Of a stretch of DNA of 64,000 nucleotides, positions 55,063-64,000 are shown one piece after another (within the stretch, counting starts at the first letter, position 1; each line of letters begins with the position of its first letter). The notes beneath the pieces were generated by a model, which was not told where the DNA came from, ran no database searches, and saw nothing but the letters and a program-made list of their open reading frames with translations. The stretch is from Gonatopus flavifemur. Taxonomy: Eukaryota > Arthropoda > Insecta > Hymenoptera > Dryinidae. The translations under genes were made by a program, and so were the position numbers. The DNA lies in contig JAFFJZ010000013.1 in assembly GCA_018340375.1 (NCBI GenBank), forward strand, positions 8,114,001 through 8,178,000, in the 5' to 3' direction.

Positions 55063-56773
55063 AACAGATTCAGAATCTTCTGAAATGAAAAAAGGATAGC
55101 CCTTGAAAAGGACGTTTCTTAAAAAGCGCACTTCCAAATCTTAACAAATGCTGGATCAAATTCATGGGGAAATTTCAAAAATTAGTCTCAGTGGGATATA
55201 GTCCAATCGATTCAGAATCAAGATTTTTATTAAGGATCCTGAAAGGAAAAATGAGTAGGTCATGGGAGAGAAGTTTCTTTTGACCTTGACTTGTAAATTT
55301 TTCCAAGTGCTGGCTCAGATCGATGAAGAATTGTCAGTAATTCGTTCTCGTGAGATATAGCTCAATCCACTCAGGATATGAATTGAATTATAAATAAGGC
55401 ACTTCATGACTTTTTCACCGTTAGTTACAAGATTCTGCCAAGTTTCAATTTGGGATGATGGAACATTTTATTCCTGCAAATAATATTGCTACTGGAATAT
55501 CCTCTTGATATTTCATTTGCAACAAACTTTGTATATTTTCCAACATAAATTTCCAGAACATTGCAGAATACCATATGTACAATATTCCAATTGGAAGACT
55601 CACAGAATATTTGTAACAGAGTATTGCTTCCGTAATGTCTATGGAATTTCGTAGAAATATTTTACCCAAAATGTTTCCAGTGAGATATTGTAACACCCTG
55701 GGAATATTACTGAGACATTGAGTACTATGTGGGTTATCAATTTTTATTTGAATGGTTCGAAAAATTATAATTTCTCTTAAAAAGGACTTCCCTGACGACT
55801 ATTTTGAAATTTTCCTGACTTTTCCATGCCACATGAAATTCCCTGACTTCACTGACCGCTGGACACCCTGGCTGTGTTTCTAGAATTTTCAACTGTACAA
55901 TGACCAAAGAATTCATGGATAAGCTTGAATATCACAAAAATGCACTCACATAATTTGCGAGCCAAATGATCAATTTCCTTCATATCGTGAAAAATCCAAT
56001 TTTGTGGAATTGAAAAAAAAAGTAATTTCTATTTTATTTTTCAATTGTGGATATCCCTAATCGAAAATTTGTTCTGATTCCTGAGATATTAAAAATTGTA
56101 GCCATTTGAATTTGTATTCTATCATGCACTTACACCTTCTGAACCACAAAAGACATAGAGCATTAAATTTGAGTGGGAAATTACCATCCATCCTGCACGC
56201 AGGGTTAATATTGTTATAATTACACAATTCTATCATCATTTGAGAAACTCGTTAAAAAACTTGCACACTGTTTCTAAAAAACCATTCATTAATAGCGAAA
56301 AACTATAACTATGCTTGAATACATATTTATGTAACAATGACATTGCGTGAAGAGTTAGATGAATTAGAAAATGGATATCAACATTATACATTTCAAAATA
56401 TAAGTTTAATACTTCACTCTCAAAAACAGTTTGAATTCCATATCATAAAAATATAATAACCATTAATAGTGCACTTATATGAGCTTCTGCTGAAATAATT
56501 AAATACATGGAAGAAATTACAATGGAATTAACTTTAAATCAAGTAACTGAGTAATCATAGTATCATACAGATTTTATACTCAAAACAAGAAATTCGACCG
56601 TTATTTACGTCAAATAAAATCAAATCCTTCAAACACTGCATGAATTTTATATAAAAATATAATTACATTGAAATCGATGAATCAAAGATGAATGTCGAGA
56701 AGCTGTTTGTACATACCAGAATTATAAAACTTTTGCAAAACAATGTATTGTAAGAATATCTTATAACAAGAGA
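55063..56773. other. No gene; one degenerate repeat
   Basis: About 55440-55731 is filled with AATATTGC/GAATATTT words and ends CTATGTGGG, probably another CCC..GGG-type element whose left end I could not fix. The rest is AT-rich without recognisable content apart from the 3' region of BABAM1. Confidence 0.4.
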
Positions 56774-57676
56774 TCAATCTTGAATACTGTAAAACGAAGA
56801 AGCACTGTAACAAGTATCTGCCTGTAAAGGTCGTTGCAGTGGGTGTGCAATCAACTTTGCTATGCTGTCGTGTAATTTGGCAGGGTTCCTGCCAACCTCT
56901 AAAATATAAGAGAAATTAGCTCTCTCTAAAGCATTTAATTTTTCATACACTTCTTCACATTTGTTTTCACTGCTAGGAGGTTCGTGCACAAATAGTATAT
57001 CAAGAAAAAAGTATGGACTTCCTATGATGTCTTCAAATGCTTTCTTTTCAGTTTCGATGATTGGAATGCAATTAGATCGTGCATATATTAAAATAATCCG
57101 TGTTACATGATTTGGTAGAGTTGCTTCATTATAGACCACAAAAGGTATACGTGAGAATATTTCCTTAAAAATCAAACCAAGATCATAACTTTCTGGCTCT
57201 TTCGGTACAATTTCCTCCTCAACTTTGTGCAAATGAGATGAAAAACTTTTTGCATCAGTGAAGTTACAATTCCACTGTACATGTCGTGAATCAAATGTCA
57301 TAAGAGCGAATTCGTGCTCACTCAAAGAAGCTTTTACACCAACAAATATATCCATAGCTCTTTTGACGAGGTGCAATGGCGCAAATTTTGCACCTGTTCC
57401 CAGTTTGAATTGCGTACATTGTTGTTCAGTGATTGTATCAACAACAAATAAAACTTTTTCGGGCAAATTCAATGCAGGTAACTTTCTTTCAAATGGAATC
57501 GCATTATTGTCGGAAATTGTTTGATAGCCTGGTGAAGATGAAACCGCACGATTGTTTTCTTTCAGCGACTTCTTTTGGTCTTGATTATTAAATGTAGAAT
57601 CAACTGTAGTCAAGGATTTGACCCCATCGGCCACTGCTTGGACTTCATCATCGGTAGAATCTGGATTATCAGACAT
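56774..57676 (-). CDS. BABAM1: BRISC and BRCA1-A complex member 1 (MERIT40-like)
   Basis: 300 residues, complete and uninterrupted in one exon (ATG 57676, TGA 56774). BABAM1 is the scaffold with a von Willebrand A-like fold that holds together the BRCC36 deubiquitinase complexes: nuclear BRCA1-A in DNA damage response and cytoplasmic BRISC. Seen here: an acidic Ser-rich N-terminus (NPDSTDDEVQAVAD), the VWA-like start PEKVLFVVDTITEQQC, SEHEFALMTFDSRHVQWNCN, TRIILIYARSNCIPI, the conserved PYFFLDILFVHEPPSS, and the C-terminal signature LHDSIAKLIAHPLQRPLQAD. The length is slightly below the vertebrate protein, mainly through a shorter N-terminus. TTTTTTAG at 57701-57708 (minus) suggests a 3' splice site 24 nt upstream of the ATG, so a 5' UTR intron is likely. 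A retrocopy cannot be excluded, but the frame is intact. Confidence 0.9.
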   Translation of the reverse strand: MSDNPDSTDDEVQAVADGVKSLTTVDSTFNNQDQKKSLKENNRAVSSSPGYQTISDNNAIPFERKLPALNLPEKVLFVVDTITEQQCTQFKLGTGAKFAPLHLVKRAMDIFVGVKASLSEHEFALMTFDSRHVQWNCNFTDAKSFSSHLHKVEEEIVPKEPESYDLGLIFKEIFSRIPFVVYNEATLPNHVTRIILIYARSNCIPIIETEKKAFEDIIGSPYFFLDILFVHEPPSSENKCEEVYEKLNALERANFSYILEVGRNPAKLHDSIAKLIAHPLQRPLQADTCYSASSFYSIQD

Positions 57677-58036
57677 TCTGACAAATAATTGTTGAATAAC
57701 CTAAAAAATTGTATGAAAAACAATCAAGATATCAAACCAGAACGGTTTCACTGGTTTTCACCTTCAACTAGTAATGGCCGGTCTCGATCCAAATCAATAT
57801 TTTTCTTTCGATTTTCCGATTTTTTGAATCGATCTTTGCATGCCTGATTCTCAACAGGGTTGGCACCCTTAGAGCATATATATATGGAGTGCTAATCCAG
57901 CACGTTTTCTGTAGTTTCATTGAAGCCAAGATGTATCAGATCAAAGTTGCAATTGCGCATGTGCGTTCTTCATCGGCAAATCTCGTAAGTTTCGGGTACC
58001 TTCGGTGATATATATATGCCTAGGTGGAAAGTAAAC

Positions 58037-58183
58037 CAGTGATGCCAGTATTCCCTAGAAAAATCTTCAGATTTGTTGGCATTGGTCATTTCTTTCCAAA
58101 TTGGGAATATGATTGGCCGGTTGTACAAGAAATGACCAATCATCAGATGCTGGAGATTTTTCTAGGGAATACTGGCAACGCTG
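58037..58183. mobile_element. hAT-type MITE, 147 bp
   Basis: Same family as 16966-17112. Ends CAGTGATGCCAGTATTCCCT and the inverse of CAGCGTTGCCAGTATTCCCT. Flanks AAGTAAAC and AAGTGAAC, an 8-bp duplication with one change. Confidence 0.85.
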
Positions 58184-58279
58184 AAGTGAACACGTCAAAA
58201 TATTTTAAGGTTATATTTATTTCTTTGACAGATTTGGTTTTTGGTTGACAAAGTTGGTTTTTAGTGAATTAAAAATATT

Positions 58280-58418
58280 AGGTTCGTTCGTTCTACGTGC
58301 CCTGAGTTGCTCCAACTTGTACCAAACCAATCATTTCGTTGCTTAAACTGGAAGTAGCGAATCCAAAATACTTGGACCGAGTTGGGGTAACTTGGGACAT
58401 CGGTAAACGAACTTAGCT
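58280..58418. mobile_element. 139-bp element, AGGTTCGTTCGTT / AACGAACTTAGCT ends
   Basis: Inverted copy of 60082-60220 (shared words GTAGAACGAACGAACCT, AGTTGGAGCAACTC). Terminal inverted repeats are imperfect. No coding. Confidence 0.6.
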
Positions 58419-58981
58419 ATTAATTCATGAAAAAAGCATAAGAATTTTAAATAAAGTAATTCTCTTATAGAATCGATTGATAAAGGATTCCAGGATTTCA
58501 TGCAAGTTATTTCGAAGAGTAAAATCAATTCTCTAATCATATTTTAATTCATTGGTTTTTAAATAATACTAGTTTTGTAAATTTATGTCGAATAAATTCC
58601 TTTGTTGTTTTGTCATTAACACGTCGTGCTTCGTGATGTAATCTTATTTTCAAATATAATCTTGCGATGTGTACAATAAACATTGCGTCTCATTTGCATT
58701 ATCGTATAAATTCTGTATCGTTATTTAGTTTTCCATAACCTCATAACTCACGATTAATTCCAAAACTTACATACATATATGTATTTTTATACTTCGGTAG
58801 GTATCGGAAGATTTCGTAAAAGATCGGAAACTTCGCACCTGCGCAATCGAGGAATATATCCGAAACATGTTGGCATCAGGCAAACGGGCTGGATGAGCAC
58901 TCCATATATATATGCTCTAAGTTGGCACCAGGGTTGGCACGTAATATACTTCTAAGTATTTTACATAGTTTACGACACGTA

Positions 58982-59145
58982 AGGCTAACCTCCCATGGAC
59001 CGGAATTCGTTCCGGCGGAATGACTTGAAACCAATCGCTTTCACAATTTCTTTTAGAGCGTTCTATCAGAAATCTATAACAAATTGTGCATTGGTTCAAT
59101 TTTCATTCTGCCGGAACGAATTCCGGTCCATGGGAGGCCAGCCTA
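58982..59145. mobile_element. Hairpin MITE, AGGCTRRCCTCCCATGG ends
   Basis: The left end AGGCTAACCTCCCATGGACC and the right end pair for about 50 bp, including CCGGAATTCGTTCCGGCGG. Confidence 0.75.
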
Positions 59146-59183
59146 AGAAACCGAGTATCTTACGCATCAAACCAACCCCTGGC

Positions 59184-59330
59184 CAGCTTTGCCAGTATTC
59201 CCTAGAAAAATCTTCAGCATCTGATGATTGATTATTTCTTGTACAACCGGCCAATCATATTTTCAATTTGGAAAGAAATGACCAATGCCAAAAAATCTGA
59301 AGATTTTTCTAGGGAATACTGGCATCACTG
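59184..59330. mobile_element. hAT-type MITE, 147 bp, exact 8-bp TSD
   Basis: CCCCTGGC is duplicated at 59176-59183 and 59331-59338. Same family as 58037-58183 but in inverted orientation. Confidence 0.88.
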
Positions 59331-59453
59331 CCCCTGGCCTTTGGGGGCACAGGAGGGTTCAAGTATCTTACATATATTACGTGTCAGAAACCAAGTATGA
59401 TACGTAAGAAATTGAAAAATCACGTAATAAAACCCAACCCTGGTTGGCACGTA

Positions 59454-59773
59454 CAGTCAGACCTCTCTATATCGAACTGCTCGGGACCGAATTCTCTCTC
59501 TATATCGAACTTTCGTCTCATTCCTATCAAGAGGAATAAAAGAGGAGGAACAGAGAGAAGTTGCATATGAAGAGGTTGCATACAGAGCTGCCAGATGAGC
59601 TCCGACGCTCAGAGGAAGAGTACCTCTACCATCACTTCATGTATATAATAGTCGTAAGTATTGGTAAGTAACACTTACAACACATACATATATGAGGTGA
59701 TGGTGGGGGTACATTTCCCCTTAGCGTCGGAGCTCATCTGGCAGCTCTGGTTGCATATAGAGAGGTTCGACTG
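59454..59773. mobile_element. pogo/Tigger-type MITE, TA target, nested insert
   Basis: It starts CAGTCAGACCTCTCTATAT and ends ATATAGAGAGGTTCGACTG, with TA each side. These ends resemble the pogo/Tigger style. It is interrupted by the hAT-type MITE at 59583-59749. Confidence 0.75.
59583..59749. mobile_element. hAT-type MITE, 167 bp, exact 8-bp TSD
   Basis: GTTGCATA is duplicated at 59575-59582 and 59750-59757. The ends CAGAGCTGCCAGATGAGCTC and its inverse are typical of hAT elements. A different family from the 147-bp MITE. Confidence 0.88.
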
Positions 59774-59797
59774 TAATATACTTCTAATGGTCTAGAC

Positions 59798-59944
59798 CAG
59801 TGATGCCAGTATTCCCTAGAAAAATCTTCAGATTTTTTGGCATTGGTCATTTCTTTTCAAATTGGAAATATGATTGGCCGGTTGTACAAGAAATAACCAA
59901 TCATCAGATGCCGAAGATTTTTCTAGGGAATACTGGCAACGCTG
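59798..59944. mobile_element. hAT-type MITE, 147 bp
   Basis: Fourth copy of the 16966/58037/59184 family. The flanks GTCTAGAC and GTCTAAAT match at six of eight positions. Confidence 0.82.
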
Positions 59945-59952
59945 GTCTAAAT

Positions 59953-60465
59953 GGTCTAGACACACAAGCTACGTAAACGTGAACGTAAGAAACGGAAGCA
60001 TGCGCAGAAACCGTATACGAGATCTGCGCAACCGTCCGTTTCTTACGTTCACGTTTACGTAGCTTGTGTGTCTGGACCATAAGCTAAGTTCGTTTACTGG
60101 TGTCCCAAATTACCCCAACTTACTCCGAGTATATTGGATTCGCGATTTCCAGTTATAGAAACGAAATAATTGGTTTGGTACAAGTTGGAGCAACTCACAG
60201 CACGTAGAACGAACGAACCTATAGATAGATCATTATGGTCTGTCTACATAGACAGAAAAAACGGAGAACGTAAACGCAAACGACTGCGCACAACTCATAC
60301 TGTTTCTGCGCATCCGTTCTTACGTTCACGTAATGTGTAATTGTGGTCTTGACACACAAGCTACGTAAACGTGAACGTGACGAACGGAAGGATGCGCAGA
60401 TCTGGTATGCAGTTCCTGCGCATGCTTCCGTTTCTTACGTTCACGTTTACGTAGCTTACGTGGGC
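59953..60465. repeat. Cluster of hairpins with ACGTAAACGTGAACGTAAG arms, plus one 139-bp element
   Basis: Hairpins at 59953-60078 and 60345-60465 share CACACAAGCTACGTAAACGT arms, TGCGCA-rich centres and a GGTCTNGACAC start. A third, more diverged one is at about 60240-60344. Between the first two lies the inverted partner (60082-60220) of the element at 58280-58418. Confidence 0.7.
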
Positions 60466-60589
60466 TTTAGGCCCACGGGGGTGAAACTAACATAGTGGAA
60501 ATGGAAACACGATCCAGCACAAAGTGGGAGAAATTCCAGCCAATCAAAATTTTTTCCGATCTGCAGGGCTACCAAACTGAATTACACCG

Positions 60590-61520
60590 AGAGAAATATT
60601 TCAAAAAGCAAAAATATACAACATAATTTATAAAACAGACGGTAAGTGAAATGAATTGAAGGTAATGTTATATTTTACACAGTCCAATAAAAATTGACAT
60701 CAAAATTTAAAACTTGATTTGGGAAGTACTGAATCGATATGATTCAATAAAGTTATACTTATATCTTTCTAAACACTGCTTATAGGTTATTCGTTGGACG
60801 TGCCAAAAGTCGCTGTCAGTCGCACCGGTGTTGGAAATTCGAGTGATTTATACAACAGAAATGTAAGTAAATGGAATTGAAGGTAACGTGATACTGTACA
60901 AAGTCCAATAAAGATTGAACCAACATTTGAAACTTGATTGAGGAATTTTAAGAATTAATTAATCGACATGATCCAACACAATTATAATAATATCATTCCC
61001 AACATTTATTTATAGGTTATTCATTAGACATGCCAAAAGTTGCTGTCAGTTACACCCACTGATCTCTATACTATGGATACGGGATGGCCGTCATTTTCAT
61101 GTCCCTAATTGAAGGACCGTTTTGCGCCACCAGCAGGGGGGTTTAGAACTAATGAAACGCGGTAAATTTGAAAATTTTGGTTAAAATTGAACCTATGTAT
61201 ACATTAATACCGTTTTTATAAAATTATTATTATTAATTGACTTGATTAACAATCACAGATCAGTGTTAACAATACATAACATTTCTTTCCTTATACCATT
61301 GTTATAACATTCCACTTTTTGGTTATATGAACATGAACAAATCATACTACAGATAGTATCATATTATCAGAAAGTATCACACCCCCCTGCTAGGCGGCGC
61401 TGCGGTTTGTACATTTTTCAGATACAAGAATTTGTTATTTCGACTGAGCGATCTCGTATCCATAGTATTTATATCAGTGGTTACACCGAATAACCGAGTT
61501 GGAAATTCAATTTAGTTCGA
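60590..61520 (+). pseudogene. Tandemly duplicated exon-intron unit, second copy broken
   Basis: A unit of about 215 bp occurs at about 60635-60860 and again at about 60865-61050. Each includes an intron starting GTAAGT(G/A)AA and ending TTATAG, then an exon reading YSLDVPKVAVSRTGVGNSSD in copy 1 and YSLDMPKVAVSYT in copy 2. The end of a third, upstream exon (TTATAAAACAGACG before GTAAGTG) is also seen. Copy 2 is interrupted by the element at 61057-61479; beyond it the exon resumes (GTTGGAAATTCAATTTAG) with a stop. I do not recognise the protein. Confidence 0.45.
61057..61479. mobile_element. 423-bp element, exact 8-bp TSD
   Basis: GTTACACC is duplicated at 61049-61056 and 61480-61487. The ends CACTGATCTCTATACTATGG and the inverse of a CCATAGTATTTATATCAGTG end pair. 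Non-coding. An hAT-type assignment rests on the 8-bp duplication. Confidence 0.85.
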
Positions 61521-61866
61521 AATTCAATGATGTGTTGATACTGCAAATAAGAAGTGAATTATGTTCATCAGTGTCATGGAACGAAAAGAATCCTTCAAAA
61601 CAATAAGAAATATATTCATTACGTTGGAAGCTTGAAAATGGAATGATGTAAGCAACACGTTTTCAACGGTATACAACAACGTGCAATGAAATTGGTAATT
61701 AGAAATCATTGCCACTGAAACTGTATTCCATATAGAAAATACCACCACAATGTTCCCAAACAGACACGAAGATATCTTTCAGAATTCTAAAAGATATCTT
61801 CTAAAAGTACAAGAAGTCTTGAAGAATTTTCTAAAACATATCTTTTCGTATTCGAAAAGATGTCTT

Positions 61867-61969
61867 CCCTAACAGCAGAGGTTTTTAAAACGTTCCAAGA
61901 ACGTTGGGACGTTTTTAAAACATTCTCAGAACGTTTTCAAAACGTCCAGGGACCTTGGTGCTGTTAGGG
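61867..61969. mobile_element. CCC..GGG element, core AACGTTTTAAAACGTCC
   Basis: It starts CCCTAACAGCAGAGG and ends GGTGCTGTTAGGG, with TT each side. Same core word as the element at 3968-4076 but better preserved. Nested in the 61755-63223 element. Confidence 0.7.
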
Positions 61970-62228
61970 TTATGCAACATGAATAGATTTCTAAAAGATG
62001 TCTCGGAGACTTCTCCAAGATATCTTTAAGATGAAATTAAGAAATCTAAAAGAGTTCTTCAAGATTTCTTAAATATGTCCTGCAACATTCATAAAAATGT
62101 CTTGGAGGAAGCTTGAATTTATTCACGAAAAAAAATTCTAACACCTCTCCTTTTTCCTTTCCCCCCCCCCCCCATATTCGTCTTTGTCGCTCTCTCATTC
62201 CTATGAAGTTGATTTTATCTTAATCCTT

Positions 62229-62299
62229 GAGGTTGCGGGAATCGAACCCGCGCATCTTACGATGTACTTACGCTTCAGTGACCTGAGCTATGGAGACAG
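62229..62299 (-). tRNA. tRNA-like sequence or SINE head (degenerate)
   Basis: The minus strand contains TAGCTCAGGTCACTGAAGC (A-box-like) and GCGGGTTCGATTCCCGC, a perfect T-arm with the B-box GGTTCGATTCC. Spacing is tRNA-like. The anticodon arm and acceptor stem do not pair well, so a functional tRNA is unlikely. A tRNA pseudogene or the head of a SINE fits better. Confidence 0.4.
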
Positions 62300-62743
62300 T
62301 TCGGTTTTGATGCTTATGATTGTCAATATAACACAGTGGCATCGTGTCAGTGGTGTACATTTTCAGAGTAGAAGTGATCTTTTGAAAAAACTGTTATTAT
62401 ATAAACAAATGTCAGATAAGTTGGTCGTGGATACCACAGATTCTTCCTAAATTATTTCTATCCCAACGTTATTGAAGAATAACTTATTGATGAGTATGAA
62501 TGAGAATTTTTTAAAATTCACTTGAAGGCTGTACATAAAATTGAGCGTAAAAAGTTCAGTAATTTGTAAAATATTTGTGTCTTGAAGATTCGTTAATTCC
62601 AGCGCGGGTATTGAAAGGTTACAAAATCGTAATTTTTGCAGAATTCAAAATCTCTTGGCATGTTTATAGATTTTTCAAGCTTCCGATTTGTGACCGAATT
62701 TATCACATGTGTAATTCGATTATAATTCAAGGCACATTCCGAG

Positions 62744-62907
62744 CAGTGATGCCAGCATCTGGTCGACCGAGTCGATTTTCCCCCTCCATCACGCTGTATA
62801 CGATCGAATTTCTTCTGTCGGAGGTTTGATTGTGTGTGGAATTTCCATACAGACAGATGTGATGGAGAGGGAAAATCGACTCGGTCGACCAAATGCTGGC
62901 ATCACTG
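62744..62907. mobile_element. hAT-type MITE, 164 bp, exact 8-bp TSD
   Basis: ATTCCGAG is duplicated at 62736-62743 and 62908-62915. The ends CAGTGATGCCAGCATYTGGT share the first 12 bases with the 147-bp family (CAGTGATGCCAG), but the core is different (GTCGACCGAGTCGATTTTCC). Confidence 0.88.
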
Positions 62908-63249
62908 ATTCCGAGTATTATTCATGTCAATTCATATGATCAGGTATTTATGACCTAAACCTGCTGACAATCTATCTTCTCAAACATATTTTGTTAAAGT
63001 CTTCCAAGAAAATATCTTCCAAACGCTTCTCAAAGATATCTTTAAGATATCCCGCATGGTCGTCTTGGAGATGTCTTGAATCGAAATATCTTTTAGAAAT
63101 CTTTGACAAGAGGTCTTTCCAACACTTCTGAAAGATATCTTTACGAACTCTTCAAGAACATTCTTGAAGATCTCTCAATTGAGTATTCTTTTAGATATCT
63201 TCAAGAACTGCGTGCTGTGTGGGTTGTGATTTCATTTAATGTTTTTCAG

Positions 63250-63363
63250 GATCTCAGTACAATAAATAGTGCCTTCAAGTGTTTGTTCTCAACATCACGG
63301 TACCTGAAGAATTTGGTGATATCTGATGAATATGGCATTCATACATGGTTTTATATTTGCTAA
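63250..63363 (+). other. Possible terminal exon
   Basis: TGTTTTTCAG precedes an open segment DLSTINSAFKCLFSTSRYLK followed by NLVISDEYGIHTWFYIC and a stop. No family recognised and no upstream exon identified; the splice acceptor is good. Low confidence. The remainder to 64000 is AT-rich without other features. Confidence 0.25.
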
Positions 63364-64000
63364 GACTTGTTTATTACGGGCATTCGAGCAAAATGCATCC
63401 TCAACTTTTGTGGATTACAACGCGTTACCTTCACTCAATAAATAAAGTCAACAGACGCCTGAAAATGTAGTCCTCAACTACAATCCACAAAAGAAATGTG
63501 GGTACTTATTGATATAAGATGAAAGACTTTTAAGAAAATGTTATTTATTCAGAATATTTATTTGATGGATTATCTGTGATCATTAATTTTAATGGGGGAT
63601 GAAACCAGAAATAGGGAAGTAATTTATATTGAAATTAATATTTCCATTACAATGTAAGTATGAAAGTGAGAACATATTTAATTCATCACTGAATATTCTC
63701 AGTTTAAATTATCCAGTCAGCGAGTGCTAATCGCAGGTATTATTGAGAAAAATTAATAGAAAAAAAATACTACCAATAGTATCATTAAAAACTTGATACG
63801 GAAATGAATCCTGGAAAACTCAGATATTCTTGCAGATTTCCGAATTTTAAAAGTTCATATTATTCATCAATTACACAGATTGGTTTTCATCATAAGCATT
63901 TTTATTCGTTTCCTGAGAATTCAGAAATCCTCGAATCGTGGAAAAATGCATGTGAAATGAGTACTGATACCAAATGTGACAGTTTCTATGTCTGTGAAGA

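Larger units (their letters stand above)
57868..58921. mobile_element. 1.05 kb element with 8-bp TSD (hAT-type)
   Basis: TTGGCACC is duplicated at 57860-57867 and 58922-58929. The ends CTTAGAGCATATATATATGG and its inverse pair over about 30 bp. No transposase. It contains the MITEs at 58037 and 58280. Confidence 0.85.
61755..63223. mobile_element. CCC..GGG element, 1.47 kb, core AAGATATCTTC
   Basis: It starts CCCAAACAGACACGAAGATA and ends AACTGCGTGCTGTGTGGG, with TT each side. Echoes of AAGATATCTT, TCTTGAAGA and TCTAAAAGA fill 61760-62110 and 62980-63215. Between them lie a tRNA-like segment and two younger MITEs. Confidence 0.65.

Noticed and set aside
62229..62299. Functional tRNA gene on the minus strand
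   Set aside because: The T-arm is perfect, but the acceptor and anticodon stems do not pair; kept only as tRNA-like.
1..64000. CRISPR array, prokaryotic operon or phage
   Set aside because: Spliced genes, LINEs and LTR elements show a eukaryotic nuclear genome; the repeats seen are tandem, hairpin or motif-echo types without unique equal-length spacers.

Overview
The window is about 64 kb of AT-rich eukaryotic nuclear DNA, almost certainly from an insect. Evidence is the spliceosomal introns (GT..AG with matching phases), the repeat mix (piggyBac, pogo, Tc1/mariner DD41D, Ty3-type LTR element, I/R1-like and RTE-like LINEs, many hAT-type MITEs) and insect-typical families (DUF4806, DUF4817-headed transposase). 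The order cannot be fixed from the sequence. Only one confident ordinary host gene is present: an intronless coding region for BABAM1/MERIT40 at 56.8-57.7 kb. Most of the rest is transposable elements inserted into each other. 

Layout. 0-4 kb: AT-rich degenerate repeat, hairpin MITEs and a 5'-truncated LINE. 4.2-9 kb: exons of a DUF4806-type gene, one exon split by a 3.0 kb piggyBac element in a TTAA target. 9.9-14.5 kb: a DD41D mariner-like element broken by a 2.56 kb foldback-like insertion. 14.5-18.7 kb: small MITEs and a 42-bp minisatellite. 18.7-30.2 kb: a CACTA/EnSpm-like transposase gene (minus strand, at least 8 exons, five of them tandemly duplicated acidic mini-exons), cut by a pogo element, ended by a LINE fragment, and divergently paired with a spliced BEN-like gene. 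30.3-33.4 kb: a foldback element and tandem duplications. 33.4-38.2 kb: a LINE with ORF1, an extra middle ORF and the endonuclease start of ORF2, carrying a DD41D element with an uninterrupted transposase. 38.3-43.8 kb: a 5.5 kb element with about 1.1 kb inverted repeats, a 6-bp target duplication and a DUF7869-type protein. 44.9-53.1 kb: a Ty3/gypsy-type retrotransposon whose gag is split by a 1.85 kb foldback element and whose 5' LTR carries a TTAA hairpin. 53-64 kb: BABAM1 among dense nested MITEs. 

Insertion order can be read directly, because removing an inserted element plus one target duplication reconnects the host element at several sites (piggyBac in DUF4806, pogo in the CACTA-like gene, foldback in gag, DD41D in the LINE, an 8-bp-TSD element in a duplicated exon). 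The leading candidates for undescribed biology are: a class of CCC...GGG-ended elements with 2-bp target duplications and cores built from echoes of one short motif; the CACTA-like gene with its mini-exon array and BEN-like partner; the long-TIR DUF7869 element; the pogo element with nine iterons; and the LINE with three ORFs.
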